A program made the position numbers and the translations under genes. From an uncultured Treponema sp. (GTDB lineage: Bacteria; Spirochaetota; Spirochaetia; Treponematales; Treponemataceae): a stretch of 64,000 nt of DNA. Location of the stretch: the NCBI GenBank assembly GCA_934718065.1, contig CAKUZR010000003.1, forward strand, positions 132,079 through 196,078. The letters are read 5' to 3'. This document shows positions 32,583-41,422 of the stretch, one piece after another. Within the stretch, counting starts at the first letter, position 1; every line of letters starts with the position of its first letter. The notes under the pieces are model-generated. The model searched no databases. It was not told the DNA's origin and was given only the letters and a program-made list of their open reading frames with translations.

Positions 32583-34145
32583 TTATCTATTCCGCTCAGG
32601 ACGCGCGTAAACTTCTTTTGAAAGCGCCCCGCAAATCCGTTCATCCAGCTTGGAATATGCAGCCACCGCAAAATAGTAAATCTCGCCGTTTTTCAAGCCT
32701 GTCAAAGTTGCGCTCGTAACATTTCCAACATTGATTGGAGAAGCGCCTTGAACTGCGGCCCGCCCAAGATATTCACCAGGACGATTTCCATAATAAATAT
32801 AATATCCGCCGGCAGAATCATCAACAGAGTAGCTCCAAGTCAGAGTAACCTGGCCGTCGCCCTTTTCCGCGCTGATTCTGTACGGAGGAAACGGTTCAGG
32901 CAGAGTTGTGTACTCAACCTTTATTTCCGTTACTGAAGGAGTTGTTCTTCCGCCGCCGTCCGGAAAAAGCTCCGCCGCAACCTGAAAATACAATCCGCTC
33001 AGATTTTCAATTTCCTGTCCGGAAACAACTGGAACCCATTCTGGAAAATCTTCCGTCCAGTTGAAATAATTTTCTCCGGCACGCACATAAAGATTCACCT
33101 CGGTCTGGTCCGGCTCTGAAATTTCCGCAGAAACCTTGTTGATAATCGTTCCCTGTTTTGCAAGAACCGGCACAGACTCAAAACGTCCGCCGCTCGTCTT
33201 GTAACGCTCCGGAATACCAATCTGCGAATTTGAGGAAGCTTCCTCCTGCGCCAGATTCGTAAAGCTCCGCAAAACCCTGAATTCATCAATAAGCCCGATG
33301 TACGAAGGAATTATATGCAGGTCCGCGGGAACACCCATCACAGCCGTATAAACAGTTCCGCCTTCATGCCCGGTGTCCGTAAGATATTTTATGTCCTCAA
33401 GCTGACCGTCAATTCTGTACTCAAGAATTCCAGTTTCCTCCTCAAAGGAAATGCGGTGGTAGCTCCACTGGTTCGGAATGATTGCCCTTGAAGAAGAAAG
33501 AGCCACATCTCCGCCGTTATTTGTGTAGCCTTCAAAAATATTTGAAAAAAGCGTTGTAATCCTGTTTTTATAGAAAGAAGTTGAAATCAGCTGGTAGACA
33601 ACCTGCCCGCCGATGTTCTTGGAGGAACGCCAGCTCAGCAGAACCTCGCCGTTTTCAACCGATGAAGGACAAATCCAGAAATCAATTGAAAACGAGCCGG
33701 CCGGCCCTTCCGAGCCAAAAAGAGAAGTTTTATCGCCGCGAAGCTCAATTCCGCCCCGTCCGCGGCTTAAAGCAGATTTTTTCCCGGCGACAGATTTTTT
33801 TGACGGAAAAACACCGCTCTTCACAACCTCATACTTTCCGGTTTCGTCATAAATTTCCGCGCCCTCAAAATTAATCAGGCAGTCCGTTGAGCTGTCAGGC
33901 CGAAGCGAATTTGTCTCAAGCTCCAGACATTCCTGCCCGAAACGCCCTTTCCCGGTTGTGATTCCGTTCCGGAAATTTATTTCATTCCAGCCCTTTTTTC
34001 CGCCGAATTCATAAATTTCCGCGGAAACAGAAGCCGCTCCAAAAAAGAACAAGCCAATCGCAAGAAAAACGAATAGAACTGCGGTATTTTTTGATATATA
34101 ATTGCTTTTGTTATATGTACAGAGAAATTCTTCACGAAACTGCAT
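32583..34145 (-). CDS. Exported LamG-like/fibronectin type III protein
   Basis: 520 residues from the ATG at 34145, preceded by AAGGTG; the first ATG of the frame at 34154 is less well placed. A 20-residue basic N-terminus leads to a hydrophobic signal core ending GAASVSA (about 23-43). A concanavalin/LamG-type domain (about 95-300, SIDFWICPSSVENGEVLLSWRS, IGLIDEFRVLRS) and a C-terminal fibronectin type III domain (about 425-515, PPYRISAEKGDGQVTLTWSYS...GLKNGEIYYFAVAAYS) follow. It probably binds carbohydrate or matrix at the cell surface or in the periplasm. Its 5' end overlaps the divergent uvrC start by 31 bp. Confidence 0.82.
   Translation of the reverse strand: MQFREEFLCTYNKSNYISKNTAVLFVFLAIGLFFFGAASVSAEIYEFGGKKGWNEINFRNGITTGKGRFGQECLELETNSLRPDSSTDCLINFEGAEIYDETGKYEVVKSGVFPSKKSVAGKKSALSRGRGGIELRGDKTSLFGSEGPAGSFSIDFWICPSSVENGEVLLSWRSSKNIGGQVVYQLISTSFYKNRITTLFSNIFEGYTNNGGDVALSSSRAIIPNQWSYHRISFEEETGILEYRIDGQLEDIKYLTDTGHEGGTVYTAVMGVPADLHIIPSYIGLIDEFRVLRSFTNLAQEEASSNSQIGIPERYKTSGGRFESVPVLAKQGTIINKVSAEISEPDQTEVNLYVRAGENYFNWTEDFPEWVPVVSGQEIENLSGLYFQVAAELFPDGGGRTTPSVTEIKVEYTTLPEPFPPYRISAEKGDGQVTLTWSYSVDDSAGGYYIYYGNRPGEYLGRAAVQGASPINVGNVTSATLTGLKNGEIYYFAVAAYSKLDERICGALSKEVYARPERNR
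34097..34102 (+). promoter_or_regulatory. -10 element of uvrC
   Basis: TATAAT 12 nt before the uvrC ATG, giving a leader of about 5 nt with no Shine-Dalgarno. It lies inside the divergently transcribed LamG/FN3 coding region. Confidence 0.55.
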
Positions 34146-36067
34146 TAAAAGCACCTTCCTCCAGCGGCGTCTACATGTGGAAAAATCCCCAGGACACCGT
34201 TATTTATGTTGGAAAAGCCAAGAACCTGAAAAACAGGCTGACTTCTTATTTTTCCGGCAAAAAAGACATCAAGACAAGGCTGCTTATTTCAAGCGCGAAA
34301 AGCATCGAATACATTACAACCGCAAACGAATACGAAGCCTTTCTTCTTGAAAACAATCTCATCAAGAAATACACGCCGAAATACAACATCAACCTAAAAG
34401 ACGGAAAATCATATCCGGTTTTAAGAATCACCCGCGAAGATTTTCCACGGCTTTTCAAAACCAGAAACATTCTTCACGACGGCTCGACATATTTCGGCCC
34501 GTATCCAGACGCATCCGCGCTAGACACGTTCATAGACACTCTTTATCAAATCTATCCGCTGCGACACTGCAAGAAATTTGCGGCAAGAGAATCGCCCTGC
34601 CTTTACTACCACATGGGACAGTGCAAAGCGCCATGCTGCGGAAAAATTTCAAAAGAATCCTACAATGAATTTTTCGGAGAAATCCGCGATCTTCTTAAGG
34701 AAAACGGAAGCAAAACAACCGAAAAACTCACCGCAAAAATGAAAGAAGCCGCAACCCAGCTGAATTTTGAAAAAGCCGCCCGGCTCAGGGACGGACTTCG
34801 CGCGCTGATGGTCATGCAGAACCAGAACATTGTTGAAAGTTTCGACGCAGAAGACCGCGATTATCTGGCATGGCACCGAGAAGGCGAGCTTGTAAGCTTT
34901 ACCGTGCTGAAAATCCGCGGAGGAAAACTTCTTGGGCGCGACAATTACCGCGTGCAGAGCCTTAATGAGAATGACGAGCTGCTCGCCGAATTCATGGGCG
35001 CATACTACAGCTCAAAAGAAGAAATTCCGCCGAAAATCTACGTTCCAACGCAGGACGGACTGAACATAATTTCTGAATGGATAAAAAATCAGTTCGGCAC
35101 AAATCCGCAGATAATTCTTGTAGACGATGAAATTGAAAACGCTCCTAGACACAAAGCCGCAATGAACATGGCGGCGGAAAACGCAAAGGAAGACATCATC
35201 AGAAGAATGCGCGAGCGCGGCGACATTCCGGCGCTTGAAGAGCTGAAGGAAATTCTGGGGCTGAAAAAACTTCCAGTCCGCATAGAAGGATTCGACATTG
35301 CCCACATCGGCGGAAAATTCCCGGTTGCCTCGCTAATCAGTTTTTACAACGGAAACCCGGACAAAAAGAACTACCGCTATTTCAGGCTGAAAACCACGGA
35401 CGGCTACATAGACGATTTCCAGTCAATGCGCGAAGCCACAAGCCGGCGCTACACAAGGCTTCTGAACGAACAGGCAGACCTTCCTGACCTGATTCTTATC
35501 GACGGAGGAATCGGACAGGTAAACGCAGTTGACCAGGTTCTGAAATCCCTGAACCTTGACATTCCAATCGCCGGACTTGCAAAGCGCGACGAGGAAATCT
35601 GGCGGCCTTACGCTGAAAAGCCAGTCTGCCTTCCAAAAAGAAGCGACGCATTAAGACTTCTGCAGAGAGTCCGGGATGAAACTCACCGTTTTGCAACCAG
35701 CCGGAACCAGAAGCTCAGGACAAAGGAAAACACTGTCAGCATTTTTCTGGAGCTTCCGAAAATCGGCGAAAAAAGAGCCAGGACGCTCACCAAGACATTT
35801 TCAACGCTGGAAAATATGTGCGCCGCGGACGAAAGCTCAGTTGCCCAGGCTCTGCATGTGCGCGCGGATGAAGCGACAGAAATCATCCTGGCAGCGAAAC
35901 GCCTTCTGGAAAAACGGAACGCCCGGAAAGAAGAGCAGATGCAGTCCCTGAAATCCGCCGGAACAACGTGGCAAAAAGCCGCCGACGCGCAGTACATTGA
36001 CGATCTGGCGGGGGCAGCCCTTGTTGCCGCGGAAGAGCCGCCGGAATTCACCGGAAAAAACAAATAG
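34115..36067 (+). CDS. uvrC: UvrABC excinuclease subunit C
   Basis: 650 residues from the ATG at 34115 (MYREILHETALKAPSSSGVY); the frame upstream would only add codons inside the divergent gene. The GIY-YIG nuclease (about 13-95, SGVYMW...VIYVGKAKNLKNRL) is followed by the UVR domain (about 200-240), the RNase H-like endonuclease domain (about 370-540, EGFDIAHIGG with catalytic Asp and LILIDGGIGQ) and C-terminal helix-hairpin-helix motifs (LPKIGEKRARTL). It cuts damaged DNA on both sides of a lesion in nucleotide excision repair. The length is normal for the family. Confidence 0.96.
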   Translation: MYREILHETALKAPSSSGVYMWKNPQDTVIYVGKAKNLKNRLTSYFSGKKDIKTRLLISSAKSIEYITTANEYEAFLLENNLIKKYTPKYNINLKDGKSYPVLRITREDFPRLFKTRNILHDGSTYFGPYPDASALDTFIDTLYQIYPLRHCKKFAARESPCLYYHMGQCKAPCCGKISKESYNEFFGEIRDLLKENGSKTTEKLTAKMKEAATQLNFEKAARLRDGLRALMVMQNQNIVESFDAEDRDYLAWHREGELVSFTVLKIRGGKLLGRDNYRVQSLNENDELLAEFMGAYYSSKEEIPPKIYVPTQDGLNIISEWIKNQFGTNPQIILVDDEIENAPRHKAAMNMAAENAKEDIIRRMRERGDIPALEELKEILGLKKLPVRIEGFDIAHIGGKFPVASLISFYNGNPDKKNYRYFRLKTTDGYIDDFQSMREATSRRYTRLLNEQADLPDLILIDGGIGQVNAVDQVLKSLNLDIPIAGLAKRDEEIWRPYAEKPVCLPKRSDALRLLQRVRDETHRFATSRNQKLRTKENTVSIFLELPKIGEKRARTLTKTFSTLENMCAADESSVAQALHVRADEATEIILAAKRLLEKRNARKEEQMQSLKSAGTTWQKAADAQYIDDLAGAALVAAEEPPEFTGKNK

Positions 36068-36076
36068 CAGGGCGCA

Positions 36077-36292
36077 TACAAAATTCCGCAGCCCGGCCAG
36101 AAGCTTCTTCAGGCTGCGGCACAGCTCCGCAAGGTGAAAAAACAGAAATTCCGCGGACGGAATAATTCCGCAAGCCAAAAACACAAAATCTCCCCAAGCG
36201 GAAAAATTCCGCAGTCCGCCGGAACACATCTTCTTCCTGCGGAATAATTCCACAAGCCGTCAAAACGTTTTTTCTGACCGCGGAATTTTTCA
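36077..36292. repeat. Tandem dyad array with 41-bp period
   Basis: The palindrome GGAATAATTCC and variants recur at 36159, 36200, 36241 and (partly) 36282, exactly 41 bp apart; degenerate members at 36118 and 36077 keep the register. The best units read GCGGAATAATTCCGCAAGCC. Smaller palindromes sit near half-period in some units (AGAAGCTTCT, AAAACGTTTT). The array follows uvrC and ends ~155 bp before the next gene. The remainder of this ~380-bp gap (36293-36447) holds only an AT-rich leader with a GGAGG just before the next start. Confidence 0.8.
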
Positions 36293-36447
36293 ATTGCCTC
36301 CGCAAAGACATTTCCTTATCTTTTAAATACAGAGTTTAATTTTTCCAGGTTACACGGAGGAAAGAAACTATAGGGATTGTACATTTTGACTTCAACGACA
36401 GAATGACCAATCAATTACAGCCATTCATTTTTTCACTGGAGGTCAAA

Positions 36448-37158
36448 ATGAATAAAATTATTTCAAAGCTTCGGGTTACAGAACTCGACAGTCTTTCAGA
36501 TGTACTTGTGCGCATTTACAAGGACGCCACCGCAGACGAGACAGGAACGCTCTCAAAGGACGAAAACCTTTCCGCAATCATGGCAGAGGTTGAAAATCTT
36601 TCAGACCGAATTACAACTGCCATAAAAAGCGACAGGGTTACAAGCACGCTCGAAGAGGCGGATATTGAGCGCGACACAATTGTCAGAAACCTTGCGGATG
36701 CCATCAACGGATACGCGGCGATTCCGGTTCCTTCAAAAAAGGCGGCCGCGGAAAAGCTTCTTGCAGTTTTCAGCAAGTACGGAAAGCAGATTATTTCAAA
36801 GAACTATGCGGAAGAATCGTCGCTTATTGAAAGCATGCTGGAGGATTTCAGCGGGGAAGCCCTGAAGACTGACATTGAAACGCTCGACGGCATAGGCGGC
36901 CTGCTAGAAGAGCTTCGGAACGCCCAGAATGCATTCAACAAAGCCAGCGACGACTTTACAAATGCAACAGTGAACAAAGGCGAAAGTGCGACCAGCATAA
37001 AGAGGAATCTTCTTGGCACGCTGAACGACCAGTTTATTCCTTACATTTCCGCAGTCGCGGCGATTCCTGCATACAGGGATTTTTCCGCTAAGTGCAGCTC
37101 TGAAATAGACAGAACGAACGCAGCTGTGAGCGGAAGAGCAAAAAAATCCGCAAAATAA
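36448..37158 (+). CDS. DUF6261-like helical protein
   Basis: 236 residues from the ATG at 36448, preceded by CTGGAGGTCAAA, a strong ribosome site; the frame upstream lacks one. The protein is mostly alpha-helical, starting MNKIISKLRVTELDSLSD, with alternating charged and Ala-rich helices (ERDTIVRNLADAINGYAAIP) and a Lys-rich end. The N-terminus resembles DUF6261, an uncharacterised family I associate mainly with Bacteroidetes; this is from memory. No signal peptide or membrane segment is seen. It stands alone, with a 41-bp-period repeat array upstream and a strong terminator downstream. Function unknown. Confidence 0.72.
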   Translation: MNKIISKLRVTELDSLSDVLVRIYKDATADETGTLSKDENLSAIMAEVENLSDRITTAIKSDRVTSTLEEADIERDTIVRNLADAINGYAAIPVPSKKAAAEKLLAVFSKYGKQIISKNYAEESSLIESMLEDFSGEALKTDIETLDGIGGLLEELRNAQNAFNKASDDFTNATVNKGESATSIKRNLLGTLNDQFIPYISAVAAIPAYRDFSAKCSSEIDRTNAAVSGRAKKSAK

Positions 37159-37170
37159 TCAGAAACAGCA

Positions 37171-37218
37171 AAAAAGCCTGGACAGAACGAAAAGAACTCC
37201 TTCAAGTCCAGGCTTTTT
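37171..37218. terminator. Bidirectional terminator
   Basis: AAAAAGCCTGGAC and GTCCAGGCTTTTT form a perfect 13-bp inverted repeat around a 22-nt loop, with T runs on either strand. It lies between the convergent DUF6261-like and flavin reductase-rubredoxin genes and can serve both. Confidence 0.88.
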
Positions 37219-37238
37219 AGTTCGTGAGGAGGAAAAAC

Positions 37239-37856
37239 TTATTCCTCGTAAATCGGCTCAAAATCCTCCGCAGGATGACCGCAGAGAGGACACTCAAAAT
37301 CTTCTGGAAGCTCCGGATTCATGTATTCGTAGCCGCAAATCTTGCACCGCCAGCCAATTATCTTTTTTTCAGGCTTGGCGGAGGTTTTAGGCTTAACCTT
37401 GTTCTGGTAGTCAGCATATGTAAGCGGCGGATTTTTTCCCTCAACAAACGTATCCTGAACCTCCGCAACAAAAAGCGTGTGAGTTCCCAGATCCGTGCTT
37501 GAAAGAACCTTGCATTTCAAGACAGAGCAAACCGATTTCCTTATGAACGGGCAGCCGTTTGAATCCGTTTCATAGACGAAGTCCGCAAACTTGTCAACGT
37601 TCCTGCCGCTTTGCAAGCCAAAATGCTTTATCAAATCAAACGAACAGGAACCATCCAGAACCGAAAGGCTGAAAACTCCGGAGGATTTTATCATCTGGCA
37701 GGTAAGATTCTGGTTCAGAACAGAAATTGCAATCCTGACCGGGCTGCTCGCAACCTGAATGCAAGTGTTTGTTACGCAGGCGTTTATTTTTCCGCCCGCA
37801 CAACTTCCAAGAACAAAAACGCCGTAAGAAATGTTGTACAATGCTTTGCTGTCCAT
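37239..37856 (-). CDS. Flavin reductase-rubredoxin fusion (high-molecular-weight rubredoxin-like)
   Basis: 205 residues. Residues ~1-150 are a flavin reductase-like FMN-binding split barrel (LYNISYGVFVLGSCAGGKINACVTNTCIQVASSP). After a Lys/Pro linker, residues ~165-205 form a rubredoxin with GWRCKICGYEY and ECPLCGHPAEDFE, giving the four iron-binding cysteines. The layout matches the Hrb proteins of acetogens, which pass electrons from NAD(P)H to flavodiiron proteins for oxygen or nitric oxide removal. No flavodiiron gene is in the window. AAGGAG precedes the ATG. A MITE copy begins 23 bp upstream of the start, so its promoter lies at or inside the element. Confidence 0.9.
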   Translation of the reverse strand: MDSKALYNISYGVFVLGSCAGGKINACVTNTCIQVASSPVRIAISVLNQNLTCQMIKSSGVFSLSVLDGSCSFDLIKHFGLQSGRNVDKFADFVYETDSNGCPFIRKSVCSVLKCKVLSSTDLGTHTLFVAEVQDTFVEGKNPPLTYADYQNKVKPKTSAKPEKKIIGWRCKICGYEYMNPELPEDFECPLCGHPAEDFEPIYEE

Positions 37857-37878
37857 AGGCTCTCCTTGAAATTTTATT

Positions 37879-38082
37879 TAGCCTTAATGTCGAGTTTTTT
37901 TGCAAAAGGAATAAAAGCGCAGGCAGATTTACAGTTTGTGAAGATTTTTGGCGATTGAATTAATTAAAGTGCGGAGCACCCGAACCAACACAAGCGAAGC
38001 GCGAGCCAAATCCATCTGGAGCAAACTGGATATATGCCGGAAGCGTTCTTTCACAATTTGTAAAAACTCGACATTCAGGCTA
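37879..38082 (-). mobile_element. MITE-like element, copy B
   Basis: About 204 bp with end repeats TAGCCTTAATGTCGAG and CTCGACATTCAGGCTA. Read on the minus strand it matches copy A (26916-27120) throughout, including the interior CAAACTGTAAATCTGCCTGC segment. The inner core is 190 bp, as in copy A. It is non-coding and flanked by TA at both ends. It separates the flavin reductase-rubredoxin gene from element C. Confidence 0.82.
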
Positions 38083-38140
38083 TCTACTTTGAATTTACTT
38101 GCGGAAAACAGATTCCGTCAAATAAAAAATGTGCTATTAT

Positions 38141-38378
38141 ACAGACTGAAATTTGAGTTTTTGCTAAATGCACTAGAAATTGAAAGGTCGAAGGCGGAGA
38201 AGGCCCGCCGAAGTCAATTTGAACTTTTTTGGCGCTTAGCCATAAAAAAATCTTGAAGGGATGCGCAGCATACCGAAAGATTTTTCCCAAAAAAAGTTCA
38301 ACTCTTGACTTCCAGGCGGGATTCGTAGCCGTAGAGCTTTCAATGCGTATTGAATAAAAAACTCAAAATTCAGGCTGA
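38141..38378. repeat. Second inverted-repeat element (element C)
   Basis: About 238 bp with ends CAGACTGAAATTTGAGTTTTT and AAAAAACTCAAAATTCAGGCTG, related in form to the MITE ends (TGAATGTCGAG versus TGAATTTTGAG). Inside is a further inverted repeat, AGTCAATTTGAACTTTTTTGG against CCAAAAAAAGTTCAACTC-TTGACT. No gene is visible. Together with copy B it fills the 543-bp gap before the GNAT gene. A weak resemblance to 48460-48590 (CGGAAAGATTTTTCC, TTCCAGGCG) suggests further decayed relatives. Confidence 0.65.
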
Positions 38379-38399
38379 ATAAAACATACTGGAGCAAAT

Positions 38400-38879
38400 A
38401 TGGACGACTTGAAAATCCGCGAGGCAAAAAAGGAAGATATAAAAACATTGAGGGAGCTGATTCTGGGGCTCGCCCAGCACGAGCGGCGTCCCCAGGACGT
38501 TACCGGCTCAGATGAAAAAATGATTTACTGGCTTTTTGAACGAAAAATCGCAACCGCACTGCTAGCGGAATCAGACGGAAAAGCCGTTGGATACGCGATT
38601 TATTACCCCACGTACGGCTCTTACGCGGCGCGCGGAAAAATTCACCTGGAAGACATTTTTATAAAGCCGGAATTCCGCGGAAAAGGATTCGGAACAAAAC
38701 TCCTTTCATTTATCTGCAAATCCGTTATGGAAGCAGGATTTTCCGGAATGGAATGGAGCGCGCTTGACTTCAACGTTTCTTCAATTGAATATTACCTGAA
38801 ACTCGGCGCAGAAAAAGAAAGCGGCAGATTTTACTTTGATTTTTCCGAAGAAAATATGAAAAAACTGGCCGGCCGCTAG
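38400..38879 (+). CDS. GNAT-family N-acetyltransferase
   Basis: 159 residues spanning a full GNAT fold. The acetyl-CoA-binding motif A is IHLEDIFIKPEFRGKGFGTKLLSFI (R-G-K-G-F-G at about 95-100), preceded by AVGYAIYYPTYGSYAARG and followed by LDFNVSSIEYYLKLGAEKES. The similarity is to the diamine/thialysine N-acetyltransferase subgroup, so an amine or amino acid is the likely acceptor; this is inference. CTGGAG lies 8 nt before the ATG. The gene stands alone immediately after element C, which may therefore carry its promoter. Confidence 0.9.
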   Translation: MDDLKIREAKKEDIKTLRELILGLAQHERRPQDVTGSDEKMIYWLFERKIATALLAESDGKAVGYAIYYPTYGSYAARGKIHLEDIFIKPEFRGKGFGTKLLSFICKSVMEAGFSGMEWSALDFNVSSIEYYLKLGAEKESGRFYFDFSEENMKKLAGR

Positions 38880-38992
38880 CAGACGGAACAATTTTTCCCG
38901 TCAGTCTTTAATGAATTCTCCCTTTCCTGTATATTATTTTCAGTGAAAACTTTGGGCGAATGAACCATTGTTGATTTATAGAGGTTGATTTT

Positions 38993-40024
38993 ATGAACTG
39001 TGATTTTATCAAAAAACTTGCGATTCCATCAGAAATAAAGGAAATGTTTCCTGTTACAAAGGAAATGGAAAAAACTGTAGCCGAACGGCAGAAACAGATT
39101 GAATCAATTTTTGAAGGAAAGGACAGCCGCAAGCTTCTTATCATCGGACCTTGCTCCGCAGACAACGAGGACAGCGTTATTGACTACATTTCACGCCTTG
39201 TGAAAGTCCAGGAAAAAGTAAAGGACAAAATTTTTATAATTCCAAGAATCTACACAAACAAGCCGCGCACAACAGGCGAAGGCTACAAGGGAATGCTTCA
39301 TCAGCCGGACCCAACAGAAAAACCGGACCTGGTGAAAGGAATTATCGCGACCCGGCACATGCACATGCGCGCGCTGAAAGAAACAGGATTTTCATGCGCG
39401 GACGAAATGCTTTACCCGGAAAACTACAAGTATCTGGATGATATTCTGGCGTATGTCGCAATCGGAGCGCGTTCCGTTGAAGACCAGCAGCACCGTCTTG
39501 TGGCAAGCGGAATCAACGTTCCGGTCGGAATGAAAAACCCGACTTCCGGCGACTATTCTGTAATGATGAACGCAATCCACGCAGCGCAGGGGCGTCACAT
39601 GTTCATCTACCGCGGCTGGGAAGTCCACTCGCACGGAAACGAACATTGCCACGCGATTTTGCGCGGCTACACAAACAAAATGGGAAAATCCCGCCCAAAT
39701 TATCATTATGAGGATATAATCCGACTTTGCGATGCCTACGAGGCAAACCCGGAGCTTAAAAATCCTTCTGTAATCGTTGACTGCAACCACGCAAACTCTG
39801 CGAAAAATCCGTTTGAACAGCCGCGAATCGTGAACGATGTTCTGAATTCCGCAAAGCACAGCGAACGGATTGCAAAACTTGTAAAAGGATTTATGATTGA
39901 AAGCTACATCGAAGACGGAAACCAGAAGCCTGGCGACGGATGCTACGGAAAATCAATCACAGACGCGTGTCTTGGCTGGGACAAAACAGAAAAAATGATT
40001 TACGACATCGCGGAAAACTTGTAG
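38993..40024 (+). CDS. aroG: 3-deoxy-7-phosphoheptulonate (DAHP) synthase
   Basis: 343 residues, normal for the AroF/G/H type I family (about 350). The motifs are LLIIGPCSADNED (start of the TIM barrel), IPRIYTNKPRTTGEGYKGM, IGARSVEDQQHRLVASG, VGMKNPTSGD and VDCNHANSAKNP, with the metal-binding Cys, His, Glu and Asp. It condenses phosphoenolpyruvate and erythrose 4-phosphate in the first step of aromatic amino-acid synthesis. The N-terminal feedback segment is present, but which amino acid inhibits it cannot be told. AGAGG precedes the ATG and a TATATTAT box lies about 65 nt upstream. The metalloprotease gene follows after ~40 bp. Confidence 0.95.
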   Translation: MNCDFIKKLAIPSEIKEMFPVTKEMEKTVAERQKQIESIFEGKDSRKLLIIGPCSADNEDSVIDYISRLVKVQEKVKDKIFIIPRIYTNKPRTTGEGYKGMLHQPDPTEKPDLVKGIIATRHMHMRALKETGFSCADEMLYPENYKYLDDILAYVAIGARSVEDQQHRLVASGINVPVGMKNPTSGDYSVMMNAIHAAQGRHMFIYRGWEVHSHGNEHCHAILRGYTNKMGKSRPNYHYEDIIRLCDAYEANPELKNPSVIVDCNHANSAKNPFEQPRIVNDVLNSAKHSERIAKLVKGFMIESYIEDGNQKPGDGCYGKSITDACLGWDKTEKMIYDIAENL

Positions 40025-40065
40025 AACTCATAAAACTGAAAAAAACAGGACAGGGAGATTAAAAT

Positions 40066-41391
40066 ATGGAAAAAATTGTTGTCAGCAATCCGTTTGTGAT
40101 TATTTTTGCCGCAGGAACAATCCTTAGTTTTTTTGCAAAGCATTTTCTTGAATTCATTGACTGGCGGGCGCGCGTAAAAAACGGTGGAAAAATCCCGGAA
40201 GAAATAAAAGATTTTCCGGAAAGCTCTGTTTTTGACACAAAAAAGCTTGCCTCAATAAATGCCTACGAAAACGCGAAATATTTTTTCTGGATTCCACGTT
40301 CCCTGGTTTCAGTTTTTCTGACGCTGATTCTTGTTTTTTCAGGATTCTATCCATGGCTTTTCAACGTTGTCTGCCGGTTCACAGGATTCCCAAGCGGCTT
40401 CTGGTCAACTTACCTTTGCGCGTTCGGATTTTTCATTCTTAATGGAATTCCGGAAGAAATTCTGGATATTCCGTTTGACCTCATCAGAGAATTCAAGATT
40501 GAAAAAATGTTCGGCTTTTCAAAAATGACGCCGAAGCTCTGGATTGAAGACCAGCTCAAGGGAATCGCAATGTCGCTTGTGCTTTCAGCCGTTATTCTTG
40601 CCGCAATGATTGGAATTCTTGTTGCATTTCCGCACGGCTGGTGGATTTTCCTTACAATCGTTCTTTTTGTATTCACTTTTGTGATGCAGATTCTTTATCC
40701 GCTGGTCATCGCGCCGCTTTTCAACAAATTCACTCCGCTTGAAGACGGCGAGCTTAAAACAAAAATCACTGCGCTTATGCAGAATCTTGGATTCAAATCT
40801 TCTGGAATTTTTGTTATGGACGCATCAAAACGAAGCGGACATTCCAACGCGTATTTCGGCGGATTCGGAAAATCAAAGCGGATTGTGCTTTACGACACGC
40901 TCATAAAACAGCTGACAACTGACGAGCTTGTGGCGGTTCTTGGGCACGAGCTGGGACACTACAAGCTTCATCATATTACACGCAGGTTTTTAGTTATGAT
41001 TCCTGTTGAATTTGCGCTGATGTTCATTCTGTACAAAATCGCGCAGTCAACTTCAATCTACACAGGATTCGGATTCGCATTGACGGGAATAAAAGTTGAG
41101 TCCGTGCAGTTCATCGGGCTTTTCCTTGCGAATATTGTTGCAAGCTCAGTTTCTGAAATATTTTCACCGCTGCTCAATTTTTCCAGCCGCAAAGACGAAT
41201 TCGCCGCAGATAAATTTTCAGCGGAACTTACAAAACATCCGGAACACCTTATTTCTTCGCTTATAAAACTGAACAGCGAAAATATGTCGGAGCTGTTTCC
41301 GCCGAAAATTTATGTCGCCTGGAACTACAACCACCCGACGCTTGTGGAACGAGCCAGCGCGCTGAAAAAACTTATGAAGCCGCAGGAGTAA
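40066..41391 (+). CDS. M48-family membrane metalloprotease (Ste24/CAAX protease 1-like)
   Basis: 441 residues with about six membrane segments, the first at residues ~4-22. The zinc motif HELGH (294-298) lies in AVLGHELGHYK, and the third ligand Glu is in SRKDEFAADKFS (about 382). FGGFGKSKRIVLYDTLIKQL just before HELGH is typical of the Ste24p group rather than HtpX. Bacterial members degrade membrane proteins or process signal remnants; CAAX processing is not expected here. GGGAG lies 9 nt before the ATG. It ends 31 bp from the convergent methylase gene. Confidence 0.92.
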   Translation: MEKIVVSNPFVIIFAAGTILSFFAKHFLEFIDWRARVKNGGKIPEEIKDFPESSVFDTKKLASINAYENAKYFFWIPRSLVSVFLTLILVFSGFYPWLFNVVCRFTGFPSGFWSTYLCAFGFFILNGIPEEILDIPFDLIREFKIEKMFGFSKMTPKLWIEDQLKGIAMSLVLSAVILAAMIGILVAFPHGWWIFLTIVLFVFTFVMQILYPLVIAPLFNKFTPLEDGELKTKITALMQNLGFKSSGIFVMDASKRSGHSNAYFGGFGKSKRIVLYDTLIKQLTTDELVAVLGHELGHYKLHHITRRFLVMIPVEFALMFILYKIAQSTSIYTGFGFALTGIKVESVQFIGLFLANIVASSVSEIFSPLLNFSSRKDEFAADKFSAELTKHPEHLISSLIKLNSENMSELFPPKIYVAWNYNHPTLVERASALKKLMKPQE

Positions 41392-41422
41392 TTTTCCGCG
41401 CGGCGGAATTCACCGGCGGACT

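Noticed and set aside
36077..36292. CRISPR array
   Set aside because: Repeat cores are ~11-20 bp palindromes with decayed members, spacers are not uniform unique inserts, and no cas genes are present. The same applies to the arrays at 1452 and 48136.
38875..38910. Terminator after the GNAT gene
   Set aside because: GACGG/CCGTC gives only a 5-bp stem with a long loop and a poor T run.
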